Translations under genes and position numbers: made by a program
The notes under the pieces: generated by a model
The model's input: only the letters and a program-made list of their open reading frames with translations
Told to the model about the DNA's origin: nothing
Databases searched by the model: none
Shown here: positions 36,227 to 45,578 of the stretch, piece after piece
How positions within the stretch are numbered: the stretch's first letter is position 1
Layout of the letters: the number at the start of each line of letters is the position of its first letter
From: CBCYMI01 sp965183855
GTDB taxonomy: Bacteria; Pseudomonadota; Alphaproteobacteria; Caulobacterales; Maricaulaceae
Assembly (NCBI GenBank): GCA_965183855.1
Contig: CBCYMI010000010.1
Location: 99,815 to 163,814 of the forward strand
Length of the DNA stretch: 64,000 nt
Reading direction: 5' to 3'

Positions 36227-37261
36227 ATGAAAGCACTTGTTAAAATACGTCCAGAAGCTGGATTAAGTTTGTGTGAGCAGGATATTCCTGAAATTGGATC
36301 AGAAGATGTTCTGATTAAAATTGAAAAAACTGCAATTTGTGGAACAGATATTCATATTTATCAATGGGATGATTGGGCCGCTAAAACGCTTCCTGTTCCG
36401 TTGATTGTTGGGCATGAATATGCAGGTGAAATTGTCAAAACAGGCGCAAATGTTACGCGTGTGAAACCAGGACAAAAAGTATCTGGAGAAGGGCATATTG
36501 TAAGTAAAACTTCTAGGGCAGCACGTGCGGGACGCTTTCATCTTGATCCTGATACAAAAGGGGTTGGTGTGCATATACCAGGTGCGTTTGCAGAATATTT
36601 AAAATTACCTGCTTTTAATATTGTTGTTCTTCCAGAACAGATATCAACTGAAATCGGAGCTATTTTAGATCCAATGGGCAATGCTGTGCATGCGGCATTG
36701 GCATTTGATTTAGTTGCCGAAGATGTTCTGATTACAGGAGCAGGACCAATTGGGATTATGGCAGCGGGAATAGCTGAATATGTTGGAGCACGTAATGTTG
36801 TCATTACAGATATCCAGCCCTATAGGCTTGAGCTTGCTGAAAAAATAGTACCCAATGCAAGATGTGTAAATATTCTAAAAGAAGATTTACACTCTGTAAT
36901 GACAGAATTGAGGATTAAAGAAGGCTTTGATGTTGGAATTGAAATGTCAGGTGTGAGTTCTGCATTTAAACAAATGATGGATGTAATGATTATGGGTGGG
37001 AAAATTGCTTATTTGGGCTTGCCTTCCAAACCGTTTGAATTTGATTTTTCTAACCTTATTTTTAAGGCAATTACCATTAAGGGAATTTATGGTCGTCAAA
37101 TGTATGAAACTTGGTATAAAATGTTAGCAATGCTGGAATCGGGTCTTGATCTTTCCAAAATTATTACACATCGGTTTAAAATGGATGAGTATGAAAAAGC
37201 ATTTAAAATTATGGCTTCAGGAAAGAGTGGAAAGATTATTATGGATTGGGCTTCTTGTTAG
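36227..37261 (+). CDS. tdh: L-threonine 3-dehydrogenase without the structural zinc site
   Basis: Tdh oxidises L-threonine to 2-amino-3-ketobutyrate with NAD, feeding Kbl. The 344-residue medium-chain dehydrogenase keeps the catalytic zinc ligands Cys38 (ICGTD) and His63-Glu64 (GHEYAG), the VLITGAGPIGIMAAGIAEYV Rossmann motif and the KGIYGRQMYETWYKM segment typical of Tdh. The structural-zinc lobe is altered: positions 93, 96, 99 and 107, all Cys in the E. coli enzyme, are Ser, Ser, Ala and Asp here, within GEGHIVSKTSRAARAGRFHL. The surrounding residues are still well conserved (GVGVHIPGAFAEYL), so the loss looks like adaptation rather than decay. Confidence 0.93.
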   Translation: MKALVKIRPEAGLSLCEQDIPEIGSEDVLIKIEKTAICGTDIHIYQWDDWAAKTLPVPLIVGHEYAGEIVKTGANVTRVKPGQKVSGEGHIVSKTSRAARAGRFHLDPDTKGVGVHIPGAFAEYLKLPAFNIVVLPEQISTEIGAILDPMGNAVHAALAFDLVAEDVLITGAGPIGIMAAGIAEYVGARNVVITDIQPYRLELAEKIVPNARCVNILKEDLHSVMTELRIKEGFDVGIEMSGVSSAFKQMMDVMIMGGKIAYLGLPSKPFEFDFSNLIFKAITIKGIYGRQMYETWYKMLAMLESGLDLSKIITHRFKMDEYEKAFKIMASGKSGKIIMDWASC

Positions 37262-37747
37262 ATGTTATCCTTAGCTTAAAGACAAATTCTTAAATTTAAA
37301 TAGAATTTTTCCAAGTCTGGATGTCTCTGTTTATCAAGATCAATTAACGATATCTGATATTTCTAAAAATTACCTCATATAATCTAGATTTTTCTGAAAA
37401 TCAAGCGTTAGATTAAAAGAAAAATGCTCTAAAAGAGGCTAATTTTGAATGGGTTTACCCTGAATATTTTTAGAGGGGTATATATGTTTTAGCTAAAAGG
37501 GAGAGGTGCGTTTTATCTTAGTTTTTTAGATATGTTTTTAAGCTTATATCTGATTTTAATCAGATAAACAGACCGTTATTAAACAGAAAGATTAAAAGAG
37601 AATAGTATAAAAAACTGAGCCAGTTTGACAAGCATAAGGAGTTAGAAACGCTAAAATAAAGGGTTTTTTACTCAAATAAAAATTAGGGTTCCAAATTAAA
37701 CAAACTCTCGCTAAAAAAAACAAATCCACAGGCTATTTTTGAGCATA
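37262..37747. other. Intergenic region between convergent genes
   Basis: These 486 bp of AT-rich DNA lie between tdh and the lytic transglycosylase gene. I see no gene, RNA or clear terminator. Confidence 0.5.
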
Positions 37748-39871
37748 TTATTTCAAGTATATCTTTAAATCATCGGTTAATTTTGAGGTTTGTTTTCCAT
37801 ATAATCTGAATTCATAAACATTCATATTTTCCATCACACGCTGCACGTAATTTCTGGTTTCAGAAAAAGGAATGCTTTCAATCCAGTCAATAATAGCATA
37901 TGTGTTTGTACCAGGATTGCCGAATGTTTCCAGCCATTTTTTTACATTACGACTACCAGCATTATAGGCTGCAATCATTAAAGGATAGGATGTTTGAAAT
38001 TCAAAGTTCAAATCCTGGAGATGTTTAAAGCCCAGATTAATATTATAATAAGGATCTTCTGTTAGCCAGCGCCGTTTATACCGAATTTGATACTTTTGTG
38101 CTGTTCTTTTAGCGGTTGAGGGCATGAGCTGCATAATGCCTCTTGCGCCTGCGTGACTAATGATGATGGGATTAAATTCACTTTCCTGTCGTGCAATGGA
38201 AAGCAGGAGAGATGCATCCTTATCTAAGTCTTTTTGATTAAAATAAGGAATGAGAGGGTGAGATTGGGATGGATAGAAATCATTTTTTTTTCGAGCGATT
38301 TTTGTAATTCTGATTGCAATATCATACCAAGCATGGGTTTGAGCAAGTTCGTATAATAATCGAATATCCTGATCGGACGTTAATTGATGTGCAAGTGTGT
38401 AAAAAAGCTTTCGAGTTAAAGGCAGGGTTTCAAGTTCAGTTGAAATCAGAAGTGCTTTGACCAAAGGCAGGCTGTAGAATTCTGAGGAAGAGGCAAGTCT
38501 GGCAGGAATGGAAGTATCCAGTTTAATCTTTAAATTCAAAGCTTCACTTGCGATTTGTCCATAAAAACTGGTTGGATAAGCTGCTGCTTGTTGATAGGCA
38601 TGATCGCGTTTGACAGGATTATTTAAAGCTTCATATGTCCGACCGAGCCAGTAATATCCTCTTGATTTCGAAATTGGAAGCCGAACGATTTCTATAAAAT
38701 TTATAAAATGAAGCTTGGCACGCTCTGGCTGGTTTAAAAAACGCAAAGAAAGCCATCCAGATAGCCATTCTGCTTCAGAACGAAACAAGACAGAGGCATT
38801 GGTTTTATCATAGTGTGAAATAACTTGATAAGAAAGTTCATATTCTTGCTCTTTAATTAAGGAACGGGTTAATAATTTTCTTTCTATGAAAAAAGCTTTT
38901 TGAGCTTGTTTTTGAAAATGATGAAATTCCAGATCTTTGAGAGTTAATCCTTTGAGGATATGCGCTGCTTTAACAAACTCTTTCTGTTTTCTGAGCCATT
39001 TGCCATAAAAAAACAAGAGTTCAGGATTATTCTTAAGCTGAGCGCTAAGTGTACTATAACGGATTTTTGCTGTTTTTTTGTTTCGTGTAAACTCCAGGCA
39101 GGTTCTAAAATATTGTTTCTGGCTGAAATTAAGATAGCCCATTAAATGATAAATCTGTGATCGGTAGCGATAGGCGTTTTTCCATAATAAATATTGGATG
39201 CGTTTAACATAATCTTCCTGTTTTAACAGGGGTTTATGTTTTTTAATAAATGCTTTTTGTTCATTGACAGACATAGGAAAGGCATGCCAAACAGAGAGAT
39301 AGATTTGCGTTGCCTTATTGGGTTGTTGCTGTTTGAGATAGGCTTTAGCTAAGGCAAGTTTAGCATTTAATTGCAGGGGGGGGTGTGTTTTAAACCATTG
39401 AATCATCTGATCTTGGTTAACGGGTTGAGTTATCAGCGCCGTTTCGATTCGTCTTTGTCGTGTTTTTTGATCAGGCCATGCTTCTAAAAGCTGGTTTTTT
39501 TCTGATAAATAGGCAAAATCCAGTTTAGTATTATTTCTAAGCAAGGACCATAACAGAATTTTTTTAGCAATTGGATGTTTAATTTTGCGTTCGATTTCCA
39601 ACACTTTATCCCAATCGTATTTTTCTATATATTTCAATCCCGTTTTGAGATAAAAATAATCCTGATCATTTAAATAAAGAGATGGATTTTCCTGTTTTGG
39701 CTTTATTCTTGGTATAATTGACTGCCCTTGATTGGAAATCCTGATTTCTGCGTATCCTGAAAGAGAAATTAAAAAGACAAATAGAATTGGGATTGTTTTT
39801 AAACACATATGAATGAATTTGTTTTGCAATTTTTGATGATATACGAATACGTTAAAAGGGTACGTTGCCAT
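37748..39871 (-). CDS. slt: Soluble lytic murein transglycosylase (Slt70-type)
   Basis: This is a periplasmic enzyme cleaving peptidoglycan between MurNAc and GlcNAc with anhydro-ring formation. A long helical superhelix region (about 60-550, Gln/Lys/Leu-rich repeats) precedes the C-terminal SLT domain: LLLSIARQESEFNPIIIS (catalytic Glu in QES), AGARGIMQLMPSTAKRTA, DPYYNINLGFKHLQDL and YPLMIAAYNAGSRNVKKW. A signal peptide (CLKTIPILFVFLISLSGYA) begins after residue 22, so ATG 39808 may be the true start rather than 39871. The end, NYVQRVMENMNVYEFRLYG, is usual. It is followed on the other strand by dapA, a frequent Rhodospirillales arrangement. Confidence 0.93.
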   Translation of the reverse strand: MATYPFNVFVYHQKLQNKFIHMCLKTIPILFVFLISLSGYAEIRISNQGQSIIPRIKPKQENPSLYLNDQDYFYLKTGLKYIEKYDWDKVLEIERKIKHPIAKKILLWSLLRNNTKLDFAYLSEKNQLLEAWPDQKTRQRRIETALITQPVNQDQMIQWFKTHPPLQLNAKLALAKAYLKQQQPNKATQIYLSVWHAFPMSVNEQKAFIKKHKPLLKQEDYVKRIQYLLWKNAYRYRSQIYHLMGYLNFSQKQYFRTCLEFTRNKKTAKIRYSTLSAQLKNNPELLFFYGKWLRKQKEFVKAAHILKGLTLKDLEFHHFQKQAQKAFFIERKLLTRSLIKEQEYELSYQVISHYDKTNASVLFRSEAEWLSGWLSLRFLNQPERAKLHFINFIEIVRLPISKSRGYYWLGRTYEALNNPVKRDHAYQQAAAYPTSFYGQIASEALNLKIKLDTSIPARLASSSEFYSLPLVKALLISTELETLPLTRKLFYTLAHQLTSDQDIRLLYELAQTHAWYDIAIRITKIARKKNDFYPSQSHPLIPYFNQKDLDKDASLLLSIARQESEFNPIIISHAGARGIMQLMPSTAKRTAQKYQIRYKRRWLTEDPYYNINLGFKHLQDLNFEFQTSYPLMIAAYNAGSRNVKKWLETFGNPGTNTYAIIDWIESIPFSETRNYVQRVMENMNVYEFRLYGKQTSKLTDDLKIYLK

Positions 39872-40052
39872 GCCTGTTATTTACCATTATTCTTAAATTA
39901 TTTGAGTATCCCACATTTCCAGCTTTCCTAAAGAGAGGGTTTTTTCTTGTCTTTAGGAGTTAAATTCTGTATTTTAAATTCGATCTGCTATAAGACTAGG
40001 TTAGACTAGCATATTATACTATGATAAACAATTATTAATGAAAGGTAACCAG

Positions 40053-40931
40053 ATGATATATAAAGGTGTTATTACAGCTCTTATAACGCCTATGAAACAC
40101 AATGGAGAGATTGATAAAATAGGGTTTATAGACTTAATTGAATGGCAGATTGAACAAGGGGTAGATGGGTTGGTTCCTTGTGGCACAACAGGGGAGTCTG
40201 CGACAATTACAGATCAGGAAAGAATAGAATTAATCAGATTATGTGTTGAAACGGTCAAAGGGCGTGTTCCAATTATTGTAGGTGCGGGGTCAAACTCAAC
40301 GCAAAAGGCAATTGAATATACTCAAACGGCGAAACAGGCAGGGGCTGATGCTGCCATGAGTGTTGCGCCTTATTATAATAAGCCAGATCAAAAAGGAGCA
40401 ATTGCGCATTATAAGGCAATTGCAGATCAAACTGGATTTCCTGTTTTAATTTATAATGTTCCCAGTCGAACCCTTCTTGATTTATCTGTTGAAACGGTTT
40501 GTGAATTATCGCATCATCCAAATATTATAGGAATTAAGGATGCCAGTGCAGATATGACCCGTCCTTTGGAATACCAGGAAAATTGTCAGGAAGGATTTAC
40601 TTTATTAAGCGGCGATGATGGGAGTTGTTATAGTTTTCAAATGCTTGGAGGTGTTGGATGTATTTCTGTTGCTTCTAATATCATACCAGGGATTTATGCA
40701 GATTTTTTTAATGCTCTGAAAAGCTCTGACTTCAAGCGTGCATTTGAGCGGTTTCAGATTATTTATGCCGTTCATAAAACGCTTTATCTTTCTCCAAGTC
40801 CAGCGCCTGTAAAATATGCCTTATCGAGAATATTAGGAAGTTGCTCAAATGTTAGATTACCACTTTTGGAGGCTTCAATAGAGGCAAAGCAGGCGATTGA
40901 CAGAGTTTTAAAACATTATACTCTTATATAA
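40053..40931 (+). CDS. dapA: 4-Hydroxy-tetrahydrodipicolinate synthase
   Basis: DapA condenses pyruvate with aspartate semialdehyde, the first committed step to lysine and diaminopimelate. Family blocks are YKGVITALITPMKHNGEID, GLVPCGTTGESATI, IIVGAGSNSTQKAIEYTQ, VAPYYNKPDQKGAIAHY, LIYNVPSRTLLDL (catalytic Tyr) and IIGIKDASADM (Schiff-base Lys). ATG 40053 with AAAGG seven bases upstream is better than the ATG at 40038. It is divergent from the transglycosylase gene and precedes smpB by 24 bp, a typical dapA-smpB arrangement. Confidence 0.96.
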   Translation: MIYKGVITALITPMKHNGEIDKIGFIDLIEWQIEQGVDGLVPCGTTGESATITDQERIELIRLCVETVKGRVPIIVGAGSNSTQKAIEYTQTAKQAGADAAMSVAPYYNKPDQKGAIAHYKAIADQTGFPVLIYNVPSRTLLDLSVETVCELSHHPNIIGIKDASADMTRPLEYQENCQEGFTLLSGDDGSCYSFQMLGGVGCISVASNIIPGIYADFFNALKSSDFKRAFERFQIIYAVHKTLYLSPSPAPVKYALSRILGSCSNVRLPLLEASIEAKQAIDRVLKHYTLI

Positions 40932-40955
40932 TGGGTTTGTTTGGAAAGAAAGTTT

Positions 40956-41408
40956 ATGATTCAAAAAATGATTGCAGAAAACAGAAAGGCACGCAGAGAA
41001 TATGAGATTGAAACTGTTTTTGAAGCAGGAATTGTTCTTTTGGGAAGTGAGGTTAAATCCTTACGCGATGGAAAGGCAAATATTGCAGAATCCTATATTT
41101 CAGACGAAAAAAATGAATTGTTTTTAATCAATGCAAATATTGCAGAATATACCGCCGCAAATCGATTTAATCATGCTCCGAAACGAAACCGAAAATTATT
41201 ATTAAAGCGCAGAGAAATTTCCAAAATTTCAGGAGCAATTAAACAAAAAGGTCGTACAGCCATTCCTTTAAAATTATATTTTAATCAAAAAGGCATGATC
41301 AAGCTTGAATTTGCATTGGCAGTTGGGCGCAAATTATATGATAAAAGACAGGTAGAAAAAGAACGAGACTGGAATCGTCAAAAAGCCAGAATGCTGAAAT
41401 ATCGCTAA
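40956..41408 (+). CDS. smpB: SsrA-binding protein
   Basis: SmpB binds tmRNA and delivers it to stalled ribosomes. The 150-residue protein shows AENRKARREYEIETVFEAGI, VLLGSEVKSLRDGKANIAES, LKRREISKISGAIKQKGRT, IPLKLYFNQKGMIKLEFALA and the basic tail GRKLYDKRQVEKERDWNRQK. ATG 40956 follows GGAAAG; a TTG at 40941 is open but less likely. It follows dapA closely and converges on the glycosylase gene with only 12 bp between the stops. ssrA itself is not in the window. Confidence 0.96.
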   Translation: MIQKMIAENRKARREYEIETVFEAGIVLLGSEVKSLRDGKANIAESYISDEKNELFLINANIAEYTAANRFNHAPKRNRKLLLKRREISKISGAIKQKGRTAIPLKLYFNQKGMIKLEFALAVGRKLYDKRQVEKERDWNRQKARMLKYR

Positions 41409-41420
41409 ATGCTTCATCGC

Positions 41421-42098
41421 TTAACGTCTGGATTTTTCCCGCTGATCTTGATCTAAAAACAGTCTGATTTCTTGAAATAGACGTTTAAACATTATCGGGG
41501 TTAGCCTGTTTGTATTGGTATTATAACGAGAGCAATGATAACTGTCATATAGTCGAATAGGGGGTTGAGCGTTTATGGTAAGATCATATGTATTTCCATG
41601 TCCGAAAGGAAAGCGTGCTTTTTTTAAATTAAAGGCTTTACAAATGCTTTCATGAGCAAGGCGACCAAGGCATAAAATTGCTTTTAAATTGGGCAAGGAC
41701 TGAATGGTTTTTTGTAAATAGGGAAGGCAATTATTTATTTCTTCGGCGATGGGTTTGTTTTGTGGTGGAACGCATTTAACCGCATTGGTAATGAAGGCAT
41801 TTTCAAGTTCTATTCCATCATTTGGGTCTGCTTGATATTTTCCGTTTAAAAAAGCATATTCTTTTAAGGTTTCATAGAGTAAAATACCTGCATAATCTCC
41901 AGTAAAAGGTCTTCCTGTTCGATTGGCTCCTTGAAGACCAGGCGCAAGACCGACAATTAATAATTCTGATTGCTGTTTGCCAAAAGAAGGCACGGGAGCA
42001 TTATACCAATTAGGATGATTTTTTTGGTTTTCCATTCGAAAAGAAACCAGTCTCGAACAGCGTTTACAAGGCGTAGAGGATAGAATAAAATCAGACAT
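41421..42098 (-). CDS. Family 5-type uracil-DNA glycosylase (UdgB-like)
   Basis: This is a base-excision repair enzyme of the iron-sulfur type. The N-terminal CKRCSRLVSFR pair and two later Cys (KCVPP and ILCLG) fit the four 4Fe-4S ligands. The catalytic segment is IVGLAPGLQGANRTGRPFTG, followed by DYAGILLYETLKEY, AFITNAVKCVPPQNKP and the DSYHCSRYNTNTNRLT loop containing the His of the second motif. The length of 225 residues is normal for family 5. A decayed fragment of a second copy is found at about 43630-43735. Confidence 0.9.
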   Translation of the reverse strand: MSDFILSSTPCKRCSRLVSFRMENQKNHPNWYNAPVPSFGKQQSELLIVGLAPGLQGANRTGRPFTGDYAGILLYETLKEYAFLNGKYQADPNDGIELENAFITNAVKCVPPQNKPIAEEINNCLPYLQKTIQSLPNLKAILCLGRLAHESICKAFNLKKARFPFGHGNTYDLTINAQPPIRLYDSYHCSRYNTNTNRLTPIMFKRLFQEIRLFLDQDQREKSRR

Positions 42099-42482
42099 GA
42101 TAAAAAGCGATATCCTAAATAAATATAAAGATTAGAATAGGGTGCTATCTTAAATCAATAAAAGATTAGAATAGAGCTATTCTAAATTAAGAGATTAAAG
42201 AGGGGTTATAACGTATAAATTCTGTTTTGTAACGCTTTAATTTCTCTTCCTTTAAGTCTGTTTTTATGAAACCATTTTTTGAACATTTCAGGTTTTATCC
42301 TTTTAAAAGTAAGCAATCAAGAAATCAGGTTTTTTGGATGAAGTGTTTATATGATTATAAAATCCTATTTGCATTTTGATCAAAATAATATAGCTTTAGG
42401 CAGTTTTATTTTTAGGTATTTTTCTATTCAGCTCTATTTAAAACAAAGAAAAATCAGAAATTGGTAAGTTTGGAATAATCAT
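42099..42482. other. Divergent intergenic region
   Basis: About 380 bp of AT-rich DNA lie between the glycosylase gene and the cysteine-desulfhydrase-like gene. I see no additional gene or RNA. Confidence 0.5.
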
Positions 42483-43589
42483 ATGATAATACGAGAGTTA
42501 CATCAAAACTGGAATGAGCGTGAATGGGTTTGTGAGGCAATATGTAAACTCAGAAGAGAAATGAACCGCTCATCAGATACCCATTTAATCAATATTGACT
42601 TTCCGTTTAACAAAGAGATTAGTTTATATTTAAAAGATGAATCCGTTCATCCAACAGGAAGCTTAAAGCATCGTTTGGCACGTTCTTTATTTTTATATGG
42701 GCTATGCAATGGTCATATTTCATCTTTAACACCGATTATAGAAGCCTCTTCTGGAAGTACGGCTATTTCGGAAGCCTATTTTGCTAAATTACTGGGTATT
42801 CCATTTATTGCAGTTATGCCAAAAGGAATTTCCAAACAGAAAATTGAACAGATAGAGTTTTATGGTGGAGAGTGTCAATTTGTTGGGTGTCAGGATATTT
42901 ATATAAAAGCGCAAGAATTGGCGGACCGCTATAAAGGCATTTATCTAGATCAGTTTACCAATGCAGAAAAAGCAACGGATTGGAGAGGAAATAATAATAT
43001 TGCAGAATGTTTATTTGAACAATTAAAGAATGAGCCTTATCCGATACCTGAATGGGTTGTGGTGGGCGCAGGCACAGGAGGAAGTTCTGCAACAATTGGT
43101 AGATATATCAGATATCAGCCAGAATTTTTTACAAAAACAAAACTATGTGTTGTCGACCCTGAAAACTCTGTTTTTTACGATTATTATAAAACTGGCAATC
43201 GAGCACTGAAGTGTAATCGTGGATCTAGAATTGAAGGAATTGGACGCCCAAGAGTAGAACTTTCTTTCTTACCAGAACTGGTTGACAGAATGGAAAAAAT
43301 ACCAGATGCAGCAAGTTTTGCAGCCATTTGGTGGTTTAAAAAATATTATGGTCGGTATATTGGAGGTTCAACGGGAACGAATTTAATTGGTGTTTTTAGA
43401 CTGGTTTCCGAGCTATGTGCACGACATAAAAAAGGCTCAATTGTAAGCTTGATTTGTGATGCGGGAGATCGATATATGGATACTTATTTTGATCAAGGAT
43501 GGCTAAAGGAAAATCAAATTGAACTCACCCCTTATATGGTAGCGATAGAAGATTTTATGAAAACAGGAAATTGGCAAGAACCTGCATAA
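42483..43589 (+). CDS. PLP-dependent cysteine synthase family protein, probable L-cysteine desulfhydrase
   Basis: The 368-residue fold-type II PLP protein resembles the Cds1-type branch of cysteine synthase relatives, which release sulfide and pyruvate from cysteine. The PLP Lys lies in HPTGSLKHRLARSL; IIEASSGSTAISEAYFAKLL binds substrate; VVVGAGTGGSSATIGRYI is the phosphate loop; and RIEGIGRPRVELSF, YIGGSTGTNLIGVF and LICDAGDRYMDTYF are typical of the branch. It stands alone, flanked by repair and cold-shock genes, so context does not help. Synthase activity cannot be excluded. Confidence 0.82.
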   Translation: MIIRELHQNWNEREWVCEAICKLRREMNRSSDTHLINIDFPFNKEISLYLKDESVHPTGSLKHRLARSLFLYGLCNGHISSLTPIIEASSGSTAISEAYFAKLLGIPFIAVMPKGISKQKIEQIEFYGGECQFVGCQDIYIKAQELADRYKGIYLDQFTNAEKATDWRGNNNIAECLFEQLKNEPYPIPEWVVVGAGTGGSSATIGRYIRYQPEFFTKTKLCVVDPENSVFYDYYKTGNRALKCNRGSRIEGIGRPRVELSFLPELVDRMEKIPDAASFAAIWWFKKYYGRYIGGSTGTNLIGVFRLVSELCARHKKGSIVSLICDAGDRYMDTYFDQGWLKENQIELTPYMVAIEDFMKTGNWQEPA

Positions 43590-44176
43590 TATTTTACGCT
43601 CTTATACGCTTTCATGATCTCATAAACTGGCATGAATTCTTTTAGAGTTTTATCGTGTAAAATAATATCCCCATGCTTTCCAATAAAAGATCTTCCTGTT
43701 CGATTGGTTCTTTGAAGATCAAGCTTGCAATTGAGCGTTAAGAAATTCTATTATCTCCCTTAAAATAAATTATTTCTCACTCTTAATTTAAGATAAAATC
43801 ATATGGTTTTTTAAGAAAAAATGAACGGATATGAGGGGGGTGAAATATAGTGGTTTCGAACGTTGAGAATTTAGGTTAATCTTGATTATTTGCTCAATCG
43901 CTCTATCAAAAAACCTAATATCTTGATAGATTTTTCTGTATAATGTATTGATTTATATTCTGTTTTGGGAGAATTAAAAAATAATTTAATTGGTATATTG
44001 ATTTTTATGTGTTGATTTTATACAATTACATTCTGAAATAATTTTGGTTTTATAAATGTGATAAACAACTTATCTTTTCCTGAAAATTTCAAACAAAATA
44101 GTCAGAATTAAAAATAAGAATTTTTACATTACATAAAGCTTCAATTATATTGTTAATAATAAATTTGGAGTCTAAA
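43590..44176. other. Intergenic region with udg fragment and csp leader
   Basis: The first part holds a decayed uracil-DNA glycosylase fragment (43630-43735). The remaining about 440 bp are AT-rich and should contain the promoter and long leader of the cold-shock gene; such leaders act as thermosensors in other bacteria, but no structure was established here. TTGGAG at 44165-44170 is the ribosome binding site. Confidence 0.55.
43630..43735 (-). pseudogene. Fragment of a second uracil-DNA glycosylase gene
   Basis: The minus strand reads LDLQRTNRTGRSFIGKHG then DIILHDKTLKEFM, which aligns with GLQGANRTGRPFTGDYAG and ILLYETLKEYAF of the intact gene at 41421-42098. DNA similarity is visible too (AGATCTTCCTGTTCGATTGG versus AGGTCTTCCTGTTCGATTGG). 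Only the catalytic-loop segment survives, about 1.8 kb from the intact gene. Confidence 0.75.
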
Positions 44177-44389
44177 ATGGCAAATGGTGTTGTCAAATGG
44201 TATAATTCCCAAAAAGGGTATGGTTTTATTGTTCCAGATAGTGGAGATGCAGATATTTTTGTACATCGCTCCGCTGTTGAAAAATTAAATACATATCAAC
44301 TTGATGATGGTCAAAAAGTAAGCTTTGATCTGGAAACTGGACATAATGGGAAAACCTCTGCTGTAAATCTTAAATTGCTAGAAACCTAG
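44177..44389 (+). CDS. Cold-shock domain protein
   Basis: This is a 70-residue single cold-shock domain, an RNA chaperone and antiterminator. RNP1 is KGYGFIV and RNP2 is DIFVHRSA, opening with MANGVVKWYNSQ. I start at ATG 44177, six bases after TTGGAG; the longer frame from 44150 adds nine untypical residues. The long AT-rich leader fits regulated csp genes. It is monocistronic. Confidence 0.95.
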   Translation: MANGVVKWYNSQKGYGFIVPDSGDADIFVHRSAVEKLNTYQLDDGQKVSFDLETGHNGKTSAVNLKLLET

Positions 44390-44606
44390 GATTGGATTTG
44401 CCTTATTGTGGAATATATCTTCCAAAAAGATTGATTTTAAGCATTGTGATCAAAAATTATCTGATTATTTGGGGCTGATCTCCTTTATTCATCTTAACCG
44501 TTTTATGATCTCCAATATCCTGAACTAATCGTTAAAAATGATCTGTTTTTATATGGATGTAATATTTGCTTAAAAAAACCCAGAATTGTTAACTGGTGAT
44601 TTGGAA

Positions 44607-44635
44607 AAGCCCGAGACAGACACTGTCTCGGGCTT
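44607..44635. terminator. Strong hairpin, probable terminator
   Basis: AAGCCCGAGACAG pairs perfectly with CTGTCTCGGGCTT around a three-base loop. On the minus strand it is followed by TTTT, so it can end transcripts coming from the DUF481 side; on the plus strand the T-run is poor, though it may still stop cold-shock gene transcripts. Confidence 0.7.
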
Positions 44636-44648
44636 CACATTTATATAA

Positions 44649-44805
44649 ACACACGCGATCGCGTGGTTTTATTAAGAGCGCTTTGTAGAAATATTAAACT
44701 CAAGATTTAATCTGGCTGGTTGAGAGCCCTAAAAAGTCACAGCCGAAGGGCTGGTTTCTTAAGGCTCTTTAAGGTGCCAGAATTAGGCTTTGTGCTTATT
44801 TATAG
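44649..44805. repeat. Covarying-hairpin intergenic repeat, site A (two degenerate units)
   Basis: Unit 1 starts with the stem CACGCGATCGCGTG and GGTTTTATTAAGAGCGCTTT. Unit 2 starts AGTCACAGCCGAAGGGCTGG followed by TTTCTTAAGGCTCTTTAAGG and TGCCAGAATTAGG. The order hairpin, T-rich link, GCGCTTTAAGG-like box and AGAATTAAAC-like box is shared with the sites at 51.3 and 63.8 kb. Confidence 0.7.
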
Positions 44806-44834
44806 ACCATTAAGTGATCTTAATGTATTAAGGG

Positions 44835-45578
44835 TTAGAAACTATATACCAAGGTAATTCTTGTGGTTGTATCTGTTTTTTTCTTACGAATAAGTGGAAT
44901 TAGGCTGGTATAGGGTGGTTTTGTATTATATTCGACCAGAAATCCAAATCGTGCAGAAAGGTTTCCCATTAATTTTGCATTGATATTTGCGTCATTGATT
45001 AATTGTGTATTGCCTTTAGTCCAGACAACAGAGGTATCATTTGTAAAAGAGACAAATTCATTAAAGGTATATTTGTAATAATTTGTTGCTTTGATAGAGA
45101 AATAATCTTTTGTTTTATTAAGCAGGTATGAATCTCTTCTCCATCCAGGGCCTCCCTGGATTGCCCAATAGGTTTTTCCATCATCAATGAGTGTATATCC
45201 GATACCAGCACCTAGAAAGGTTCGATAATCATATCCCTGGAATTTATCTTTTTCATAGGTTGCATCCCCATAGATATAAAATTTTTCATTGATTTTTCGT
45301 TTAGGTTCATAGCCAAGAAAGAGACGATCTTTTGTTTTTATACTTTGTGATTTACCATAATCATAGATAAATTTAACGAGATGAGACCAGTTTCCAATTT
45401 CCTTATTTAATTTAATTCCAATTCCAATATCGGTTGATTCTGTATTTCCTGTTTTATAATTTAAAGAAGCTCCTGCTTCCCCACTCCAGCCATTCAGATA
45501 GGTAGATTGTGCAAATCCTGATTGAATTGTCAGGCATAAGCTTCCCATAATGGCAAGACCTGTTTTTGTATACCTCAT
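44835..45578 (-). CDS. DUF481 family outer-membrane beta-barrel protein
   Basis: The 247-residue exported protein has an N-terminal signal peptide (TGLAIMGSLCLTIQSGFAQS) and alternating beta strands over its whole length, e.g. WSGEAGASLNYKTGNTES, HLVKFIYDYGKSQSI, RTFLGAGIGYTLIDDG and SARFGFLVEYNTKPPYTS. It ends in aromatic YSF, the BAM-recognised terminal residue pattern of outer-membrane barrels. NTESTDIGIGIKLNKEIGNW and DRLFLGYEPKRKINEKFYIY are DUF481-like. Function in this family is unknown. It reads convergently with the cold-shock gene and divergently from the M20 hydrolase. Confidence 0.85.
   Translation of the reverse strand: MRYTKTGLAIMGSLCLTIQSGFAQSTYLNGWSGEAGASLNYKTGNTESTDIGIGIKLNKEIGNWSHLVKFIYDYGKSQSIKTKDRLFLGYEPKRKINEKFYIYGDATYEKDKFQGYDYRTFLGAGIGYTLIDDGKTYWAIQGGPGWRRDSYLLNKTKDYFSIKATNYYKYTFNEFVSFTNDTSVVWTKGNTQLINDANINAKLMGNLSARFGFLVEYNTKPPYTSLIPLIRKKKTDTTTRITLVYSF

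Larger units (their letters stand above)
44390..44834. other. Convergent intergenic region with hairpin and repeat element
   Basis: The 445 bp between the cold-shock gene and the DUF481 gene contain a strong 13-bp hairpin (44607-44635) and a copy of the covarying-hairpin repeat (from 44649). No coding sequence was found. Confidence 0.6.

Noticed and set aside
40273..40521. 82-codon minus-strand frame inside dapA
   Set aside because: It is antisense to a fully conserved dapA segment, with no ribosome binding site.
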